A DNA stretch of 64,000 bases from Branchiostoma floridae (GCF_000003815.2 NC_049994.1:1485499-1549498); one strand, 5' to 3'. Shown: positions 23,901 to 35,379, numbered from the stretch's first letter. Notes: generated from the letters alone by a model not told the origin. Translations and numbers: made by a program.

Positions 23901-25183
23901 TAAATAAGTCTCTGTTCTTTAATCTTTGACAAGCAGTACTTGCTTTATGTAAATCATCTAGAAGTTATATTCTGACGTTTAGCAGTCGTAATGTGCAACT
24001 CTGAAGGTTCCATATCAAAATATTGTAGTCAGAAATACGAATAATTTTACCTGTTGGATTGGATCACCATTTCCCATTAACCGTTGTGATGTACTCTGCT
24101 CACTACAGGAGTGGTGGACATCATCCTCTCCTGGGACGCCTGGGTGCCCCTGAGCCGACTGACCTACTGCACCTATCTCATACATCTTCAACTGGTGTAT
24201 GCAGTATACTTCACCTTGGAGGTGCCCATCCACTACACCACATTCACTATGGTACGTTAATGTACACTTCAGTAAAGAGTAAGTCAAAGCGACTAGCAAG
24301 TACATACATGTACCTGTACATTATGCAATCTGTCTTCCTGCTAATTAGTGCGTGCATTTGTGCTCTAATGAGTGCCTGGCGGCCTTTGCGCTAAATTGAT
24401 AGGCCTGCAGTTTCAAAAAAGACCATAGGGGGCCCAATTCTGCACTGCTTACTCTTCGGTCTCAATTGCTCTGTTGCCCATAAGGTATGTATTCCCGGCC
24501 AGACTTCGAAATCCCAACTTTGTCCCGGTGAACTGCCGAATACTACGAGGGTACTTCTCAGTGTTGTTAAGAAAAGGTCATGACATCTATTATAGCCGCC
24601 GGTTCCCGGTTTGTTTCAAACTCAGAGTTTAAAAAAGATTCGGGGCCCGGCCTGGCGCAAATCTAGCCCGGTAGCTACAGGGCATGCTACGGTGCGACGT
24701 AGGGGTCATGCCCGAAAGCGCAAAATAAAACAGCCTGTGACTGCAAGGCAGGGCCTCCTTTTCCAATTGTGACTTACCTGTAAGTAGTACTCTCTGCCCC
24801 AAGAGATATATACCACTAAATGTCACGACTATACCAGAACACGAGATGGTAAAACCGCTGCAATACCTTAGAAAGTCACCAGGGGCTCATTATAGCCTTC
24901 TTGGCGAAGTTAGACAAATAACTATTCAGGTTTTCATTGTTTCACAAAAATCTTGTCCATCATACAAACTAGCGGGACTTGAGTATCAAAGAACATATCA
25001 CACCTAACTTTTGTCTCTTGTCTCATGACCACCGGTTGACTGACTTTCAACATCCGGCTGACTTTTTTCCAGATCTATTTCTTCTTGGGGAACGTGACTC
25101 TATCCTACGGTTTGGCCTTCCTGGTGTCTGTGGCAGTGGAAGTACCATTGATGGGAGTGGAGAAAGTCATCTTCAACAAATAA
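11994..25183 (+). CDS. NRF-6-like AT3 acyltransferase, tandem copy B (all 16 exons, in-frame stop in exon 2)
   Basis: Exons: 11994-12288 (with N gap), 15848-15993, 16299-16395, 16623-16722, 17217-17313, 18839-18941, 19127-19294, 19755-19848, 20434-20535, 21126-21294, 21474-21553, 21738-21839, 22635-22746, 23527-23725, 24109-24251, 25073-25183. With the gap filled to copy C length they encode about 707 residues. The ATG opens a hydrophobic signal peptide (LLLYICLCSAVVIL). Exons 1-3 form the extracellular NRF domain with cysteines in QQCQK, YSQCV and GVCVPSSC; exons 5-16 form the AT3 membrane domain with the same signatures as copy A (ILGHTY histidine, DSFFFLSG, HRYWRLTP). Exon 2 reads GKLL, then TGA at 15871-15873, then ILGGN. 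A glycine is usual at that place, so a GGA-to-TGA change is the simplest explanation. Intron 1 holds a nearly intact LINE. Either the gene is dead or polymorphic, or this base is wrong; all other exons are open. Confidence 0.85.
12091..12190. other. Assembly gap (100 N) inside copy B exon 1
   Basis: Copy C predicts about 106 coding nt are missing. Confidence 0.98.
13141..15667 (-). mobile_element. RTE-like non-LTR retrotransposon in intron 1 of copy B
   Basis: The element lies antisense to the host gene. Its 3' end (low coordinate) is a short run of the tetramer AAGT in the element's orientation, about 10 nt past the stop codon, so there is almost no 3' UTR. This tail type and the GVLQGDTLAP reverse-transcriptase motif suit RTE/RTEX/Proto2-type elements, though clade assignment without an alignment is tentative. 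The 5' boundary is hidden in the N gap 15668-15767. Copy C lacks the element but carries a deletion that starts at the same intron position. Confidence 0.85.
13154..15667 (-). CDS. LINE ORF2: endonuclease and reverse transcriptase, 5' incomplete
   Basis: About 837 codons read without a stop from the gap to 13154. The N-terminal part is the end of an APE-like endonuclease (VIGDYNAHLG, later the SDH motif in GSDHRVV). The central part is a reverse transcriptase with NQNGFRPGRST, FIDFSKAFDS, GVLQGDTLAP, the catalytic FADD box in DFADDIALLAE, and YLGS. The C-terminal part includes GRPKVNYIDNLR and ends ARAGARPK. The first 100 or so endonuclease residues are missing or lie in the gap. Lack of stops and frameshifts suggests a recent insertion. 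Apparent coding beyond the gap (up to 15796) is not part of the element. Confidence 0.85.
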   Translation of the reverse strand, partial: LYYYNLRDAIQEVPKHNVLLVIGDYNAHLGKETAPFTYHPRTNSNGKIVRDLVNETGLIVTNTKFQKKPGKLWTFISDMSGTKSQVDYIMVNKKWINSVKNCEAYSTFSSIGSDHRVVTARLKLSLRTSKTPPRMIYDWNALRDEHIQELYAVEVRNRSTALKAENDTTTEAYEHFIQANEEAARLLIPRKKRLKKKRFSEDTRVITARKKVQHMFKKYQKHPSNKNCENLQKAKTNLEDMYNVITEEEVTTMIQQVEDAETTSRHSVSWKLINSISGRKSVKKSVLKGTGKEDRLKKWQQHFSKLLGSEPVVEGSPDETIAQIFPKLNISDDPFTVEEYIAAKSRIKLGKSPGPDGISPEALKLCDFDDIILNFSNKLFEGDRPEQWAIGNLVPVPKSGDLTEYTNYRGIMLTSVAAKITNKMILNRIQPVVDKLLRPNQNGFRPGRSTTSQILALRRLIEGVLSKNLQAIVIFIDFSKAFDSIHRGKMMNILKAYGIPVKLVQVIEKLYQNSSAKVLTPDGETELFSITAGVLQGDTLAPYLFILVLDYIMRQTLGDRETELGFELESRKSSRYPPVVINDLDFADDIALLAEKILQAQEVLLRLENESAKVGLHLNAKKTKFMAYNLAAPITIKTRSGDLVEEVKNFKYLGSNMESSEKDLEVRKALAWSSCHKLRKVWNSQLSRKIKLKLFIATVESILLYGSETWTLTKSSIKSLNGCYTRMLRMCLNVSWMQKLSNEQLYQDLPPISEKIKARRLKLAAHCVRHTDIIASKLVLWEPTKGRKSRGRPKVNYIDNLRADTNLHDVREIQSLMKDREEWRRLSSLARAGARPK
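15668..15767. other. Assembly gap (100 N) at the 5' end of the intron 1 LINE
   Basis: True length unknown; it may hide the start of the LINE. Confidence 0.98.
17621..18525. mobile_element. 905-bp TIR element, copy B intron 5
   Basis: Terminal inverted repeats begin CAGTCAAACC and continue into TAGCGGCCAC. Subterminal GTGGCCACTATAGAG-type repeats occur at both ends. The left flank is TA and the right flank TG, against TA in the empty site of copy C, so a TA duplication with one substitution fits. The CAGTC start and TA target suggest a Tc1/mariner/pogo-like non-autonomous element. Confidence 0.8.
20109..20272. mobile_element. 164-bp MITE, copy B intron 8
   Basis: Inverted ends CTGTAAATGCATTTAAG and its imperfect complement, internal TTTCGCGGTAG repeats, and TA duplicated on both sides. 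Copies A and C carry the empty site. Confidence 0.85.
20660..20997. repeat. Copy B counterpart of the A/B-shared intron 9 segment
   Basis: Roughly 95% like 5874-6220 by eye, with a few short indels that break the ORF seen in A. Confidence 0.7.
21900..22400 (-). mobile_element. LINE 3' fragment with Cys/His knuckle, copy B intron 12
   Basis: The minus-strand reading frame ending at 22068 encodes RTCNHCMAKPVEDEIHF followed by a later Cys, a CCHC-type knuckle (C-X2-C...H...C) common at the C-terminus of LINE reverse transcriptases. It is followed by about 170 nt of 3' UTR ending near 21900. Copies A and C have no insertion here. The high-coordinate edge is a TTAA-rich simple repeat (22385-22410). 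Confidence 0.65.
23064..23310 (+). promoter_or_regulatory. Octamer/CRE/YY1-like cluster in intron 13, copy B
   Basis: ATGCTAAT 23064-23071, TGACGTCA 23076-23083, AAGATGGCGG 23097-23106, and a second AAGATGGCGG near 23264 followed by TGACGTCA. All core words of the first block are intact. Confidence 0.4.
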
Positions 25184-25272
25184 CATTGTACTAAAGAATA
25201 CCACATGACAGAAATCTTTTCAGCACGAAGGACAGGCGACCTATTCCTTATCGCCCTTCATATATCTGATTG

Positions 25273-26017
25273 TATAACTAGAGTTCCACGAACACATACC
25301 TTTGCCAAATAAACCAGGTTTGTTATGTAGAATGATGCCTGTAGACATAAATGTGTTACTCATTACATTTTATTTTATATGCCTGGAGTTGGTTCATAAC
25401 ATTTTGCCATTGCTTTTACAAATTAGATCCCTATTCACATAACAATATGAAATTGTATCAAGCATCATTTAACTTATCAACTTACCAAAAATCATGATGA
25501 TCCTTTCATCCTTCTTGACTTATTCTCTTTCAAAGTAGGAAACTAAACCGGCTCCTGCAGTTCAAGGAAAGACGTTAGCGGACCCAAACATACACCTCTT
25601 ACTCTCTGCCATCTTTCTCAGTTACATATGTGACAAGTTTGAAAGTCCTATCACTGAATGCAGTGGATTTATCAACTTCCCTCATTAATTATGCAAATTA
25701 GCTGTTAATTTGCATAACTAGTATCTCATTATGTAAGTTTTTACTAAGGCTATCTATATACCAAAAAATCATGACGATCCGTCAACACGTTCATATTTTC
25801 CATTAAATATGCAAATGAGATCATCATCTGCATAATTAATAAGGTATTGATATTTCTTTCTTTCTCAGCTACAAATGTGACAAGTTTGAAAGTCCTATAA
25901 AGGAATGCGGTGGATTTGCAAATTTCCTCATTAATTATGCAAATTAGCTGTCGATTTGCATAATTAGAATTCCATCATGTAAGTCTTCCCTTTGGCTATC
26001 TACATACCAAAAATCGG
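25273..26017. repeat. Dispersed AT-rich repeat, 3' flank of copy B
   Basis: Begins AACTAGAGTTCCACGAACAC and contains two TTAATTATGCAAATTAGCTG blocks. The A flank lacks it. Related copies are at 39505 and 51290. Confidence 0.65.
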
Positions 26018-26240
26018 GATTTGCTTTACACTAGAAATGGAATCTGTGGAGCAAATTCACAAAAGAATTTAGTGTTTGTGTTCGTCAACTTTCACAAGAT
26101 TCAGAATACTCTGGAAATGTATGATTTACATATTTTGTAAAACTTTGCTTTATACTTTCTTCCTCTTCTGTATCCATTACAGTTAATGTTCCTTCCCATA
26201 AACTAATGTACTATACCTTACGTTTATTACTTGCTACGCA

Positions 26241-26518
26241 AATAAATTCTGATTTTTTCTTAATAAATTCTGATCTGTCTACATATTGTGTCTCAAATAT
26301 GAAACTATAATCATTATCCAATGCTTGTTACAGCATTTCTCATAATCTATGCAAATTATGACAGCATTTTCATAATCTGTGACCATTATTATGCCTATCT
26401 TTCTAAGTTTACGTATGACATGAAAATCTTTTACCTTTTTTTCATACAAGAGTCCTATCAATTGATGATATGTATGTTCTTTTGAATGTTATGACATGGA
26501 CCATGTGCCTGAAATAAA
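26241..26518 (+). terminator. Polyadenylation signals after copy B
   Basis: AATAAA at 26241-26246 and 26513-26518, homologous to those after copy A but pushed about 0.6 kb away by a repeat insertion. Confidence 0.4.
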
Positions 26519-27377
26519 CGATAAATAAGTGAATTGTAGCAGTGTCTTATTCTTATGTAAAATAGACTCAAAATTTCATTATTTATACAAATATGGTAGT
26601 ATTAAGTTATAAGTAATATTTGTGTTAAATGAGGGGGATTGGATTTTCTTATTATTCATAATTGCTAAAACGTTTCTTTTCTAGTTGATTATGCAAACTG
26701 GCTTCTGTTAGCTTAATACGTACATATCTACTTAGACGCCCAACCATTGATTTTAAATCATTGTTGCATTTATTACAAGTATGCGATTCCTGCCATACAA
26801 CAATGAAGAATGAGAAAATATCAACATTCCCATCACTTATGTTAAGATTATGGTAAGTGCCAAATTTGCCATCATCCATTACATGTCAATATGGCGGCGC
26901 CCATGTTTGGGAGCAAAACCAAGATAAGTTTTTGCTATCGCAAAACCCGTAGTTAAAATAGTTGGTCTACCAAGGGTCTGTTTTCTTCATAGGATGATAT
27001 TTAGGTCATTTCAACACTGAGTCACCAATCCCGACAACTGGCTTGGTCCTTTTTCAAAACAACACCTTCCGTGGTCATGATGGTACAATGTTATATTGAC
27101 GACCAATAGCCTTGGTCAGCAGTTTGGGTAGTTCTGCCCATTCAGATCATCGCACGGCGCTTTATAGGTACTAACTCCATATAGGTTTGTATGTACTAAC
27201 TCCCTATAACCGCCTTGGTACTAAATAAACAAACTTTATAAATGGTTTGCGTTGGTGCTATAGGCCGTTCCTTACATGGCTCCGACTGATCCGTTGTATA
27301 AAAACCTGTAACTTTTCTGACAAGTGGAAAGTCAATTGCAGAAAATGTCTCTCTAAACCTCCGTTAGCATCGAGTGT

Positions 27378-27983
27378 GGTAAGGAGCGCTCCCAGTGTCA
27401 GCTATACGGGTCACCACAGGCGGGCACGAGGGGACGGGCACGACAGGCCGACTGTACCATTATATGTGCGGGGGGGGGGGCTTTTCAAACTGGGAAAAAC
27501 AAATTTTCAATCAATTTTGTAATGTTTTCTATCACTACAGTACCCGTTCTGTGATTCTCAATAATCAGTTAACAAATGAGCTTAACTCCTCAAAAGAGAC
27601 ACTATATGTATCAGAGAGACTACGGTCACGAGAGGCTGAAACTATGGGCTTTCTCCTAACAAAAAATTTTCAGTCAATTTTTATAATGTTTTCATCACTA
27701 GAGCAACCATTCTGTGATTCTCAATCATCTGTTCTTAACAAAAAAGCGAGGCTACGGTCACGAGAGGTCACGAGTAATTAAGCTTATTTGTTAAAAACTG
27801 ATGTTTTCATCACAGAATGGGTGCTCTAGTGACAGAAAATATTACAAAACTTGATTGAAAACTTGTTTACCCCAAATAGGAAAGGCCCCCCGGCGTACAA
27901 TGGTACAGTCGGCCTGTCGTGCCCGGCCGCTCGTGCCCGGCCTCTGGTGACCCATATAGCTTGCACCGGGAACGCTCCTTACC
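27378..27983. mobile_element. 606-bp element with very long inverted repeats, B-C intergenic
   Basis: The outer roughly 190 bp at each end are inverted copies (start GTAAGGAGCG; share CGGGCACGA, ACAGGCCGAC and TTCTGTGATT). A third copy of the inner part lies at about 27660-27740. The A-B spacer lacks the element. CATC occurs on both sides as a possible 4-bp target duplication. No coding capacity. Confidence 0.75.
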
Positions 27984-28108
27984 CATCTGCTCCCATCCTA
28001 CACCTCATTGTTCTCAAAGTGTATTCAGTACGTTATCACCTATTTGTGTAACTACGTCATTGGCCCCGTCTTCTGACTGGTATCAACATTGCTTCGACCC
28101 TAAACTTT

Positions 28109-28116
28109 ATTTGCAT
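28109..28116 (+). promoter_or_regulatory. Octamer (ATTTGCAT) upstream of copy C start
   Basis: Same motif 67 nt before the copy C ATG. See copy B. Confidence 0.35.
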
Positions 28117-29011
28117 AGCTCCTAGACGTGGTGGCAAAGTGCTGTTCACGCTAATCTGCTTATACGAACAGGAACATGAGGCATTTGCTGTACATTTTTC
28201 TTTGTTCGGCTGTAGTTATCTCAGCTAGGTCACAGGTAATATGGAACCAAGGTGTTCCCGACGCTACAGGCCACTTAAACTTTTTGGCCTCCTTAATCGG
28301 CTCGAAAGAACCTCTTCAGCAAAAACTTGCCGACACCATCCGGGATTTCAGCACCGTGAACTGGACTGATGTCTCCATCACCGCCCAACCCACCGCCAAC
28401 ATCAGCCAACAGTGTCAGAAGGATGTTGCTCAGTACAAAGCAGACCTGTCCCATGGAAAGATGTATGCCCTGCAAAGTAAGTGAGCTCCACATCTATAGA
28501 GTCATCCAGTAAAGGTGACCTGAACAAAGAATACTTGTTTCCTCATACCGCCCACCGTTGTGGAGACGTTCTTTCAATAGATCAAATATAAAATAAACAA
28601 AGGATTAGGTCTATGGAATGGAACACAGACTGACAAGCTGCCAGATTACTGGAGTACAAGTCTGCCCTGAGAGGCCTGATGTCTAGCTTCATACACCAGG
28701 CTTTTAAAACATGACAATTTGTAGTTATTCGCATCTGGCACCAGCTACAGTCCCATAGTTGAACGGCAGTAGCGGTAATTCCTCAAGCAAGCCTTAGAGT
28801 ATCAAGTTGGGCATGACTATCAGACGGAATTTAACGAGTGAAAATGCCACGTACTAAGTGTTTCAGAGAGGTATTAAACGCTGAGGAGTTACAATGAATA
28901 CTGTGGTATTGTATATCTCAATGGAATCAAAACCGTCAATTAATCCTCTGAACTGTTGGGTTGCCTTGAAATGCAATGTTTCAACTTATTAAAAATATGC
29001 ACAGGTTCTAA

Positions 29012-29044
29012 GTGTAACTACATACTTAACGTATGTAGTTACAC
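29012..29044. repeat. 14-bp palindrome with 5-nt loop, copy C intron 1
   Basis: GTGTAACTACATAC and its exact complement flank TTAAC. Copy B has only one arm at the corresponding place (near 12821). Confidence 0.85.
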
Positions 29045-32000
29045 AATACCTTAGACAATCCACATGCCAGATCTGAGGTTATATAAATGTGACGCTTTAT
29101 CTTATTGTCATACGTACGCCCCTTTAAGTAATTGGAACAAACGCAAAGCAAACATACTGTCTGATCTTTGCCCTGTCACTTTTATATAAGACAGCAGATG
29201 GGAGTCGCAATAATGTGACCATCCTCTTAAAACTTGTTGACTGTACATGTTGATGTACATGTTGTACATGTAACGTTACATACCAGGGCTGTATCGAGCT
29301 TTAGTTCTTTTCCGTCCCACTCATTGTTTGGGATCCCTTTATTACATTAGCCTAAAGCAGATTTGGAGCCGTACGTGTGTAGACGCTGCAGTCGTCGAGA
29401 AAACACTAGAATAAAGTGCGAAAGTAGAGGCCGCCTTTTCTTATGGCTTACAAGGATGCTAACCAATGTTTTTGTCTCCAGGTCGGCGGCGGAATAGCCG
29501 GGGTGACTAAGTTAATTTATAACGATCGGCGTTTGCGTGCCCAGCTCCTGTAATCAACATGACGTCATTCAGACACTGGACGGCAGTAAGTCACGCATCG
29601 AATCTCGCTCGTAACTCAAACTGTCTATAGAACATATTCATGATATGCCGATTCGTAATTATGCATATATACAGTACACTGCACTTCTCATCAATCATTT
29701 TACTAATTCTGAAATAGGTGATTCAGTACAGTACCTTATATGTTAGATGAATAGAGATTTACTTTCGTCTCAGCCAGATACTTTCTAAACGAAGACAAAA
29801 CTTATTTTCCAGGTATCTACTGGCGTTTCTTTGTTCAGCAGGGAATACTGCAAGTGACGTCAGCCTATTCACAGGAGTCCCCACCAATCCAGAATGTCAC
29901 TATTGCTGCGATGTGCGCATGTTTAAAATCTCTTGTTTGTATGTGGCTGAAGACATTGAATACTACCTGTTTTCCTACATAGTCCACATTTATTTGATTA
30001 CATAGATGACATTCCTGGGACCCCGAGACTGATGAGGATTGAAGGTTGAATAAATGACTAAACACACCGACTATGGTTTACCGAACAGTATACTTTTTTT
30101 ATTTTATCTTCTTTCACATCTTTATCTTTGACTTTGGAAATTACCTCGGCATTCCATGACATAATTGTTAGTTTTCTGACATGTTTACGGCATATATTTG
30201 CTCATTGCACAGCCGCTTTGTACGATTTACATTGTGGTCTCAAACTATTTTTGTACAAACTAATAACAATTTTTCTAGCGCAGATGCCATCCATATAATC
30301 AAATCAATATGGCCTAAGGATAGATGCTGAAGACATTGAAGATTATAGCTACCCTCTTCCAACTTATAAGACTGGTATGTCTGTCCCCTCTGTTCTTTGT
30401 ACAGCTGTATCTGCAGTGTTCTCCTCCTCCTCATTGCGATGGGAACCATCTATGACATCATCATCCACCAACCCCGACTGATGGCCATTAAAATGCAAAA
30501 GGTAAACAGACATCGCAGAACCATAAGCTTAAGTGCGCCTATGAAGTCCTACTCTTAAGACTTATGGGGAACAAACTGTATGTAAATAATGCACACATCT
30601 CTGGTTTCACATGGCCATGAGATGCTGAACATATATCAATGCTAAGTTGAACTTTTCAGGAGTCCGAGACCTCGCCATCGTTTTGAACGTTGTGCTATGA
30701 TGATCTAATGTATTTGGATCATTTTGGCAGTAGAAGATTTAGACTTATCGAATTATAGCATAATGTAATAATTAGATGACAATTACATAACATTCATAAG
30801 ATAACACTGTCAGTGGCGTGTTTACTCACTGTAATGCCTCTTGGCATGTAAAGCAGCAAGATCTCCATCTCCTTTGGTCTTGGGCAACCATCTGGATACT
30901 ATCCAAAGTATGGTTAAAGCACTCTAGTTCTTTCACCACTGTTCGTCTCTTTGTGTTCCTCAGTCGGCGTTGTTTCCTCTTTCCTTCTGGCGTACTGTAG
31001 TGCTATTCTCGCCACGACATTTGGTTCTTTCCTCAACCAACGCGTGTCCAATTCATTTCTGTCTTCTCCTGAGGATGATAATTCTCTGGACAGTGACGTA
31101 TGTTGACGTAATGTTGCAGGAGAGTGAAGCACAAGAATCTGACGTCACTGCGAATTTACCTGACGAAAGGACACTGCTGGTGAACCGACTTCCACGCAAG
31201 GAAACCCACGCAACCGAAGAAGGTCCCAATAATTTTTCGTTTTCGTTTTTACCAGGGTAAATTTTTATCGATGTTTCAACCCCTTCTACGATCTTCAACG
31301 TTGAAACTATCACAAGTCGACATCATTTTCAACCAAATCAAATGGCTAAATTCCAAACAAGTCGTAGTTCTTTCATAAAACATGTGATATCAGTTGGGTT
31401 TTGCTATGTCTTGAACTGCTCCATCCTCCACAGGTATGACCGGCCGTATCCTCCTGTGCTTCTCCCTCTACACCAACGTCGGGAAGGTCCTCAGCACCAA
31501 ACAGGCGCCCGGCAGCATCAAGTGCCTGCACGGCATCCGCTTCATCAGTATGAGCTGGGTCATTCTGGGACACACATACAGTTGTGCTGAACCGCACGTC
31601 GGTATGTAGATTTTGGCGATGTCTCAGGGGCTAGCCTAAGAGGATAGTGTGCGTCCGTTTGACAAGAATTCCCAAAACTCTGCAGGCATGTCAGGAATTT
31701 TCCACGCCTGCGTATGTGCATCATCCCTTTAGAGGGGAATAACTCGGGAATGGGTGGACGGATCTTCATGATATTTCGATATATCGAATGTAGATAGCTT
31801 CAGGGATACTTTACATAATTAAATGCTAATCATAAAACTCAGGGTCTAATTTGCATATTTGATGAGGACAGTTTAAAAATACACTGCTTTTCATTTTAGA
31901 ATACTAAAAAATATGCCATATGCTGACTGTTAAGCATATATCCGATTGGCAAAAATTTCCTGAAATTCTACAGCAATTTGTCCGCGCGTGCGCAATTGCA

Positions 32001-34321
32001 CCATCCTTTTGAAAGGGAATAACTCGGGTGTATAGTTATGCTACATGTGGTCGATCTTTCAGACAACTCGCTGCAAGTCTCGGAGGCCTTGCAGACATTT
32101 ACAATTCAAGCCATCAGTAATGCCTCCGTTTCTGTGGACTCGTTCTTCTTCCTCAGGTAACAAACAGCTACAATGTGACAGTTGCATGTTTCAAAAATTG
32201 CTCCTACATGTATATAAATCCTTCTGTACGTTGCAATAGGCACATTGTACAATTTGGTGGTTTAGCATCCTCATAAATCACGTAAGTTAGATAAAAAAAT
32301 CCATGTCCTATCAGAAACACCTACTCCGCGAGGGGGAGCCAGAACTTCTACAAACCATGACCCATCAATTGACCAATTGTTTACAGTCATCCGTCTATTA
32401 ATAAAAGTCTGTCTCGATATATCTTTGTACGTTTTTTGTCCAATGGCTAACATATATTGACCTAACTTGAGTATGCCATCATTTTGTCTGTATTTGTTTA
32501 TTTATATGTTTGCTTAATAAAAAATCTTACCAAGTTTTCACATCTTCCCTTCCAGTGGTCTCCTGATGTCATACCTTTTAATCAAGCAGATGGAGAAGAA
32601 CAGAGAAAAGGGAAAATCGGTTCCATACGGGATGGTGTATTTCCACAGATATTGGAGGTGAGCTATCTAATTTGAAACTTTAACACATTCGATGTTTTCT
32701 ATTTTAGTCACAAGTATCGTATCTTTCTATGAGCTTCCTTGTTTTTGGCGACGCCTCAGGGGCGAGCTAAATGACATATTATTCTGTTCCGAAGATCCTA
32801 CAAGCTGTGGTACATCAAAGAAAGTTAGGTACTGAACAGTTTGGCTGGTGACCAGTAGATGAAAATGTCATGTAAAAAACAGTCCTGGAATACAATTGCC
32901 TTCATTTTTCACCCTCAGGTTGACACCTACATACATGTTCGTCTTGATGCTGTGGATGTGGGTGCTTCCCTACATGTTCTCTGGTCCATTCTGGCCGCAA
33001 GCTCCTAACGGACTGGATCCATCCTGTCAGGACAACTGGTGGACAAACCTGCTGTATATCAACAACGTGGTCAACCTTGAGAGGGAGGTAGGCAGATGTC
33101 TTTTTATTTTTACGTGAATATGGTGTACAAGAGAAACGGAAAGTAAAATCTGAGGTGCTTGAACCATATATACAACAACAAGGTTATTTATATCTATGTA
33201 TATACTCCATGAATGTGCTATGTTTAAAGTGTCTTCATCTAAATTGGTGTCTCTCCCTCTTCTTAGTGCATGGGGTGGACCTGGTATTTGCCAAATGATA
33301 TGCAGTTCTTCGTCATCGGAGTTCCTCTCGTCTACATACTGTACAGGTGTGTCGATTGTTGTTCCTCATTGCAAACAGGAGTTGGAGACCTCTTACCCCA
33401 TTTAAACGTTTTTGAATCTTAATATGCAAATGTCCTCTGTATTTACATAGTCCATGCATGGTGATGTTCGTGTTTAACTAGCTTACACGTTAGAATTATT
33501 ACGCGACTCATGATAAAACTTGTCTACTCCCAGATGGCAGATATTGGGGATTGCTTTGCAGCTGGTTCTCCTGTTGGCAAGCTTCATCACTACTGCAGTG
33601 CTCAGTTGGCATTATGACATGAAAGCACCCTTGGGGTAAGGATACTGTTTGATAGTCCTGACAATTCCGTCACAGCAAAAGTGGTGACGTATATTGATAT
33701 CGTTTTCACAACATAGCGCTTGTAAATCCTGAATTTAAAATTCCTGTTGTATAATTTATGCTGACAAATCCTCTTCCTCATTGCTTTGACTTAACATTAC
33801 GAAAATGTTTCGATTTATGATGTTAAATGAATAGTCATTTGAATCTTCTGTACTAACTTTTACATTGCTGTAGAGGATTTCACAGAAATATCTACAGTTA
33901 ACATTTACCATCCACAGGGACACCCATAAGTACTACATAAAGCCGTACTGCCGTATCGGGCCTTACTTGGTGGGAGTTACTGTTGGCTGGCTGCTGATCA
34001 AGATAAAACCGAAACAGATAAAGAATATGGTGAGCCAAACAAGTGTTTGTGCGTTTGTGACACGTCGTATAACTGCCGAACGACGTGTGCTAAGACTACG
34101 AAAATTTGTGACTTTCCCTAATATAATGTTGGTAAGCATTCTACGAAAAAAACATGAGTTTGTAATTTTTCATCTTGCCATGGCAGCGGGTTTCTAAAGG
34201 CTTATTTTACAAAATTTACTAGTAGTAGTAATTTAAGTTTAAATAATGAGGTTTCAAGCTTTTGTGCTGAACCAAACTTGTTTTCCTATTTTATTAACAG
34301 TCTATGTATTACATGTTACAT

Positions 34322-34440
34322 TGGATATGGTTTTGAAACGGTCAGACCGTTTCAAAACCATATCCAGTTGCTTGAGTAACTATTTTTGGCGTATCTTATT
34401 ACCTGGATGTCTAACCTACATCGACGCATGTTACATTAGT
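34322..34440. repeat. Foldback insertion in copy C intron 13
   Basis: Perfect 22-bp inverted arms (34322-34343 and 34345-34366) with a 1-nt loop, followed by the same CAGTTGCTTGAGTAAC ... TTACCTGGATGTCTAAC tail found at 57361-57500. CATGTTACATT occurs on both sides, an 11-bp target duplication. Copy B carries the empty site. Confidence 0.8.
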
Positions 34441-34461
34441 GATTAAATATTCATAAGTTAT

Positions 34462-34740
34462 GCTAATTTGATGACGCCATGGGTCAAAATCCAAGATGGC
34501 AGACAATGTCATTAGCGACGAGACGGTAGAATCAGATTGTTTTACTAAAATTCCTTCAACATCTTTTTAACAAAAATTCCTTCAGCATCTTTTTAACAAA
34601 ACATATTCATATGAACATTATTAGTCCGATTTCTATTGGGATTTGGGGTTATATGTAAAAAAAGAAAATTCAAGCTCGGCGAGTCAAGATGGCGGACATA
34701 TGACCAGTCATATTCTGACGTCATATTCTGACGTCATATT
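34462..34740 (+). promoter_or_regulatory. Decayed octamer/CRE/YY1-like cluster in intron 13, copy C
   Basis: The first block has TGACGCCA and AAGATGGCAG, each one change from the copies A and B words. The second block is intact with two TGACGTCA words. Confidence 0.35.
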
Positions 34741-35379
34741 GGTAACAAAAGACCTGGCAGACTTACATATCAATAAGATACTCAATACTCAAATTTTTGT
34801 TTAATACCTTTAAGTGTAGCGAGAATTTCCTGGTCTTGATATAGGGTTGAGAGTTATCAACGCTTTGCTAATGCTCATCAATCTGAAGAAGACCACAAAC
34901 GGTGGCAACAATGATGGTATTAACTTGCCTTTCCACACCAGACCTCTCGCCTGCTGATGACTATTGGTTGGCTCGTTGCTGCTGCCTCTGCCATGGCTGT
35001 GCTATATGCAACTTACGGCCAGTACCACGGCACTACTCTCCAGACGGAAGCCGAGAACGTACTGTACCTGACTGTCCACCGTACTGTCTGGGCCATGGCG
35101 CTTGGCTGGGTGGTTGTTGCATGTTATCATGGATACGGAGGTACAAACATAGCTCCTGCCTACGTTAGACGTGTACTTACTGTTGTTGTTTTGAATCAAA
35201 AGCACAATGTCATATATTAGTACATCATGTGAATATTTGAATGGCTTCATGTCTAGCGCAAAAACTGTTTTCGTTAGGGCATTATTTTAAATAAGTCTCT
35301 GTTCTTTACTCTTTGTCAAGCAGTACAACTAAAATTATCTAGAAGTTATATTGGTTATTGGTTATTACGAATACGTATA

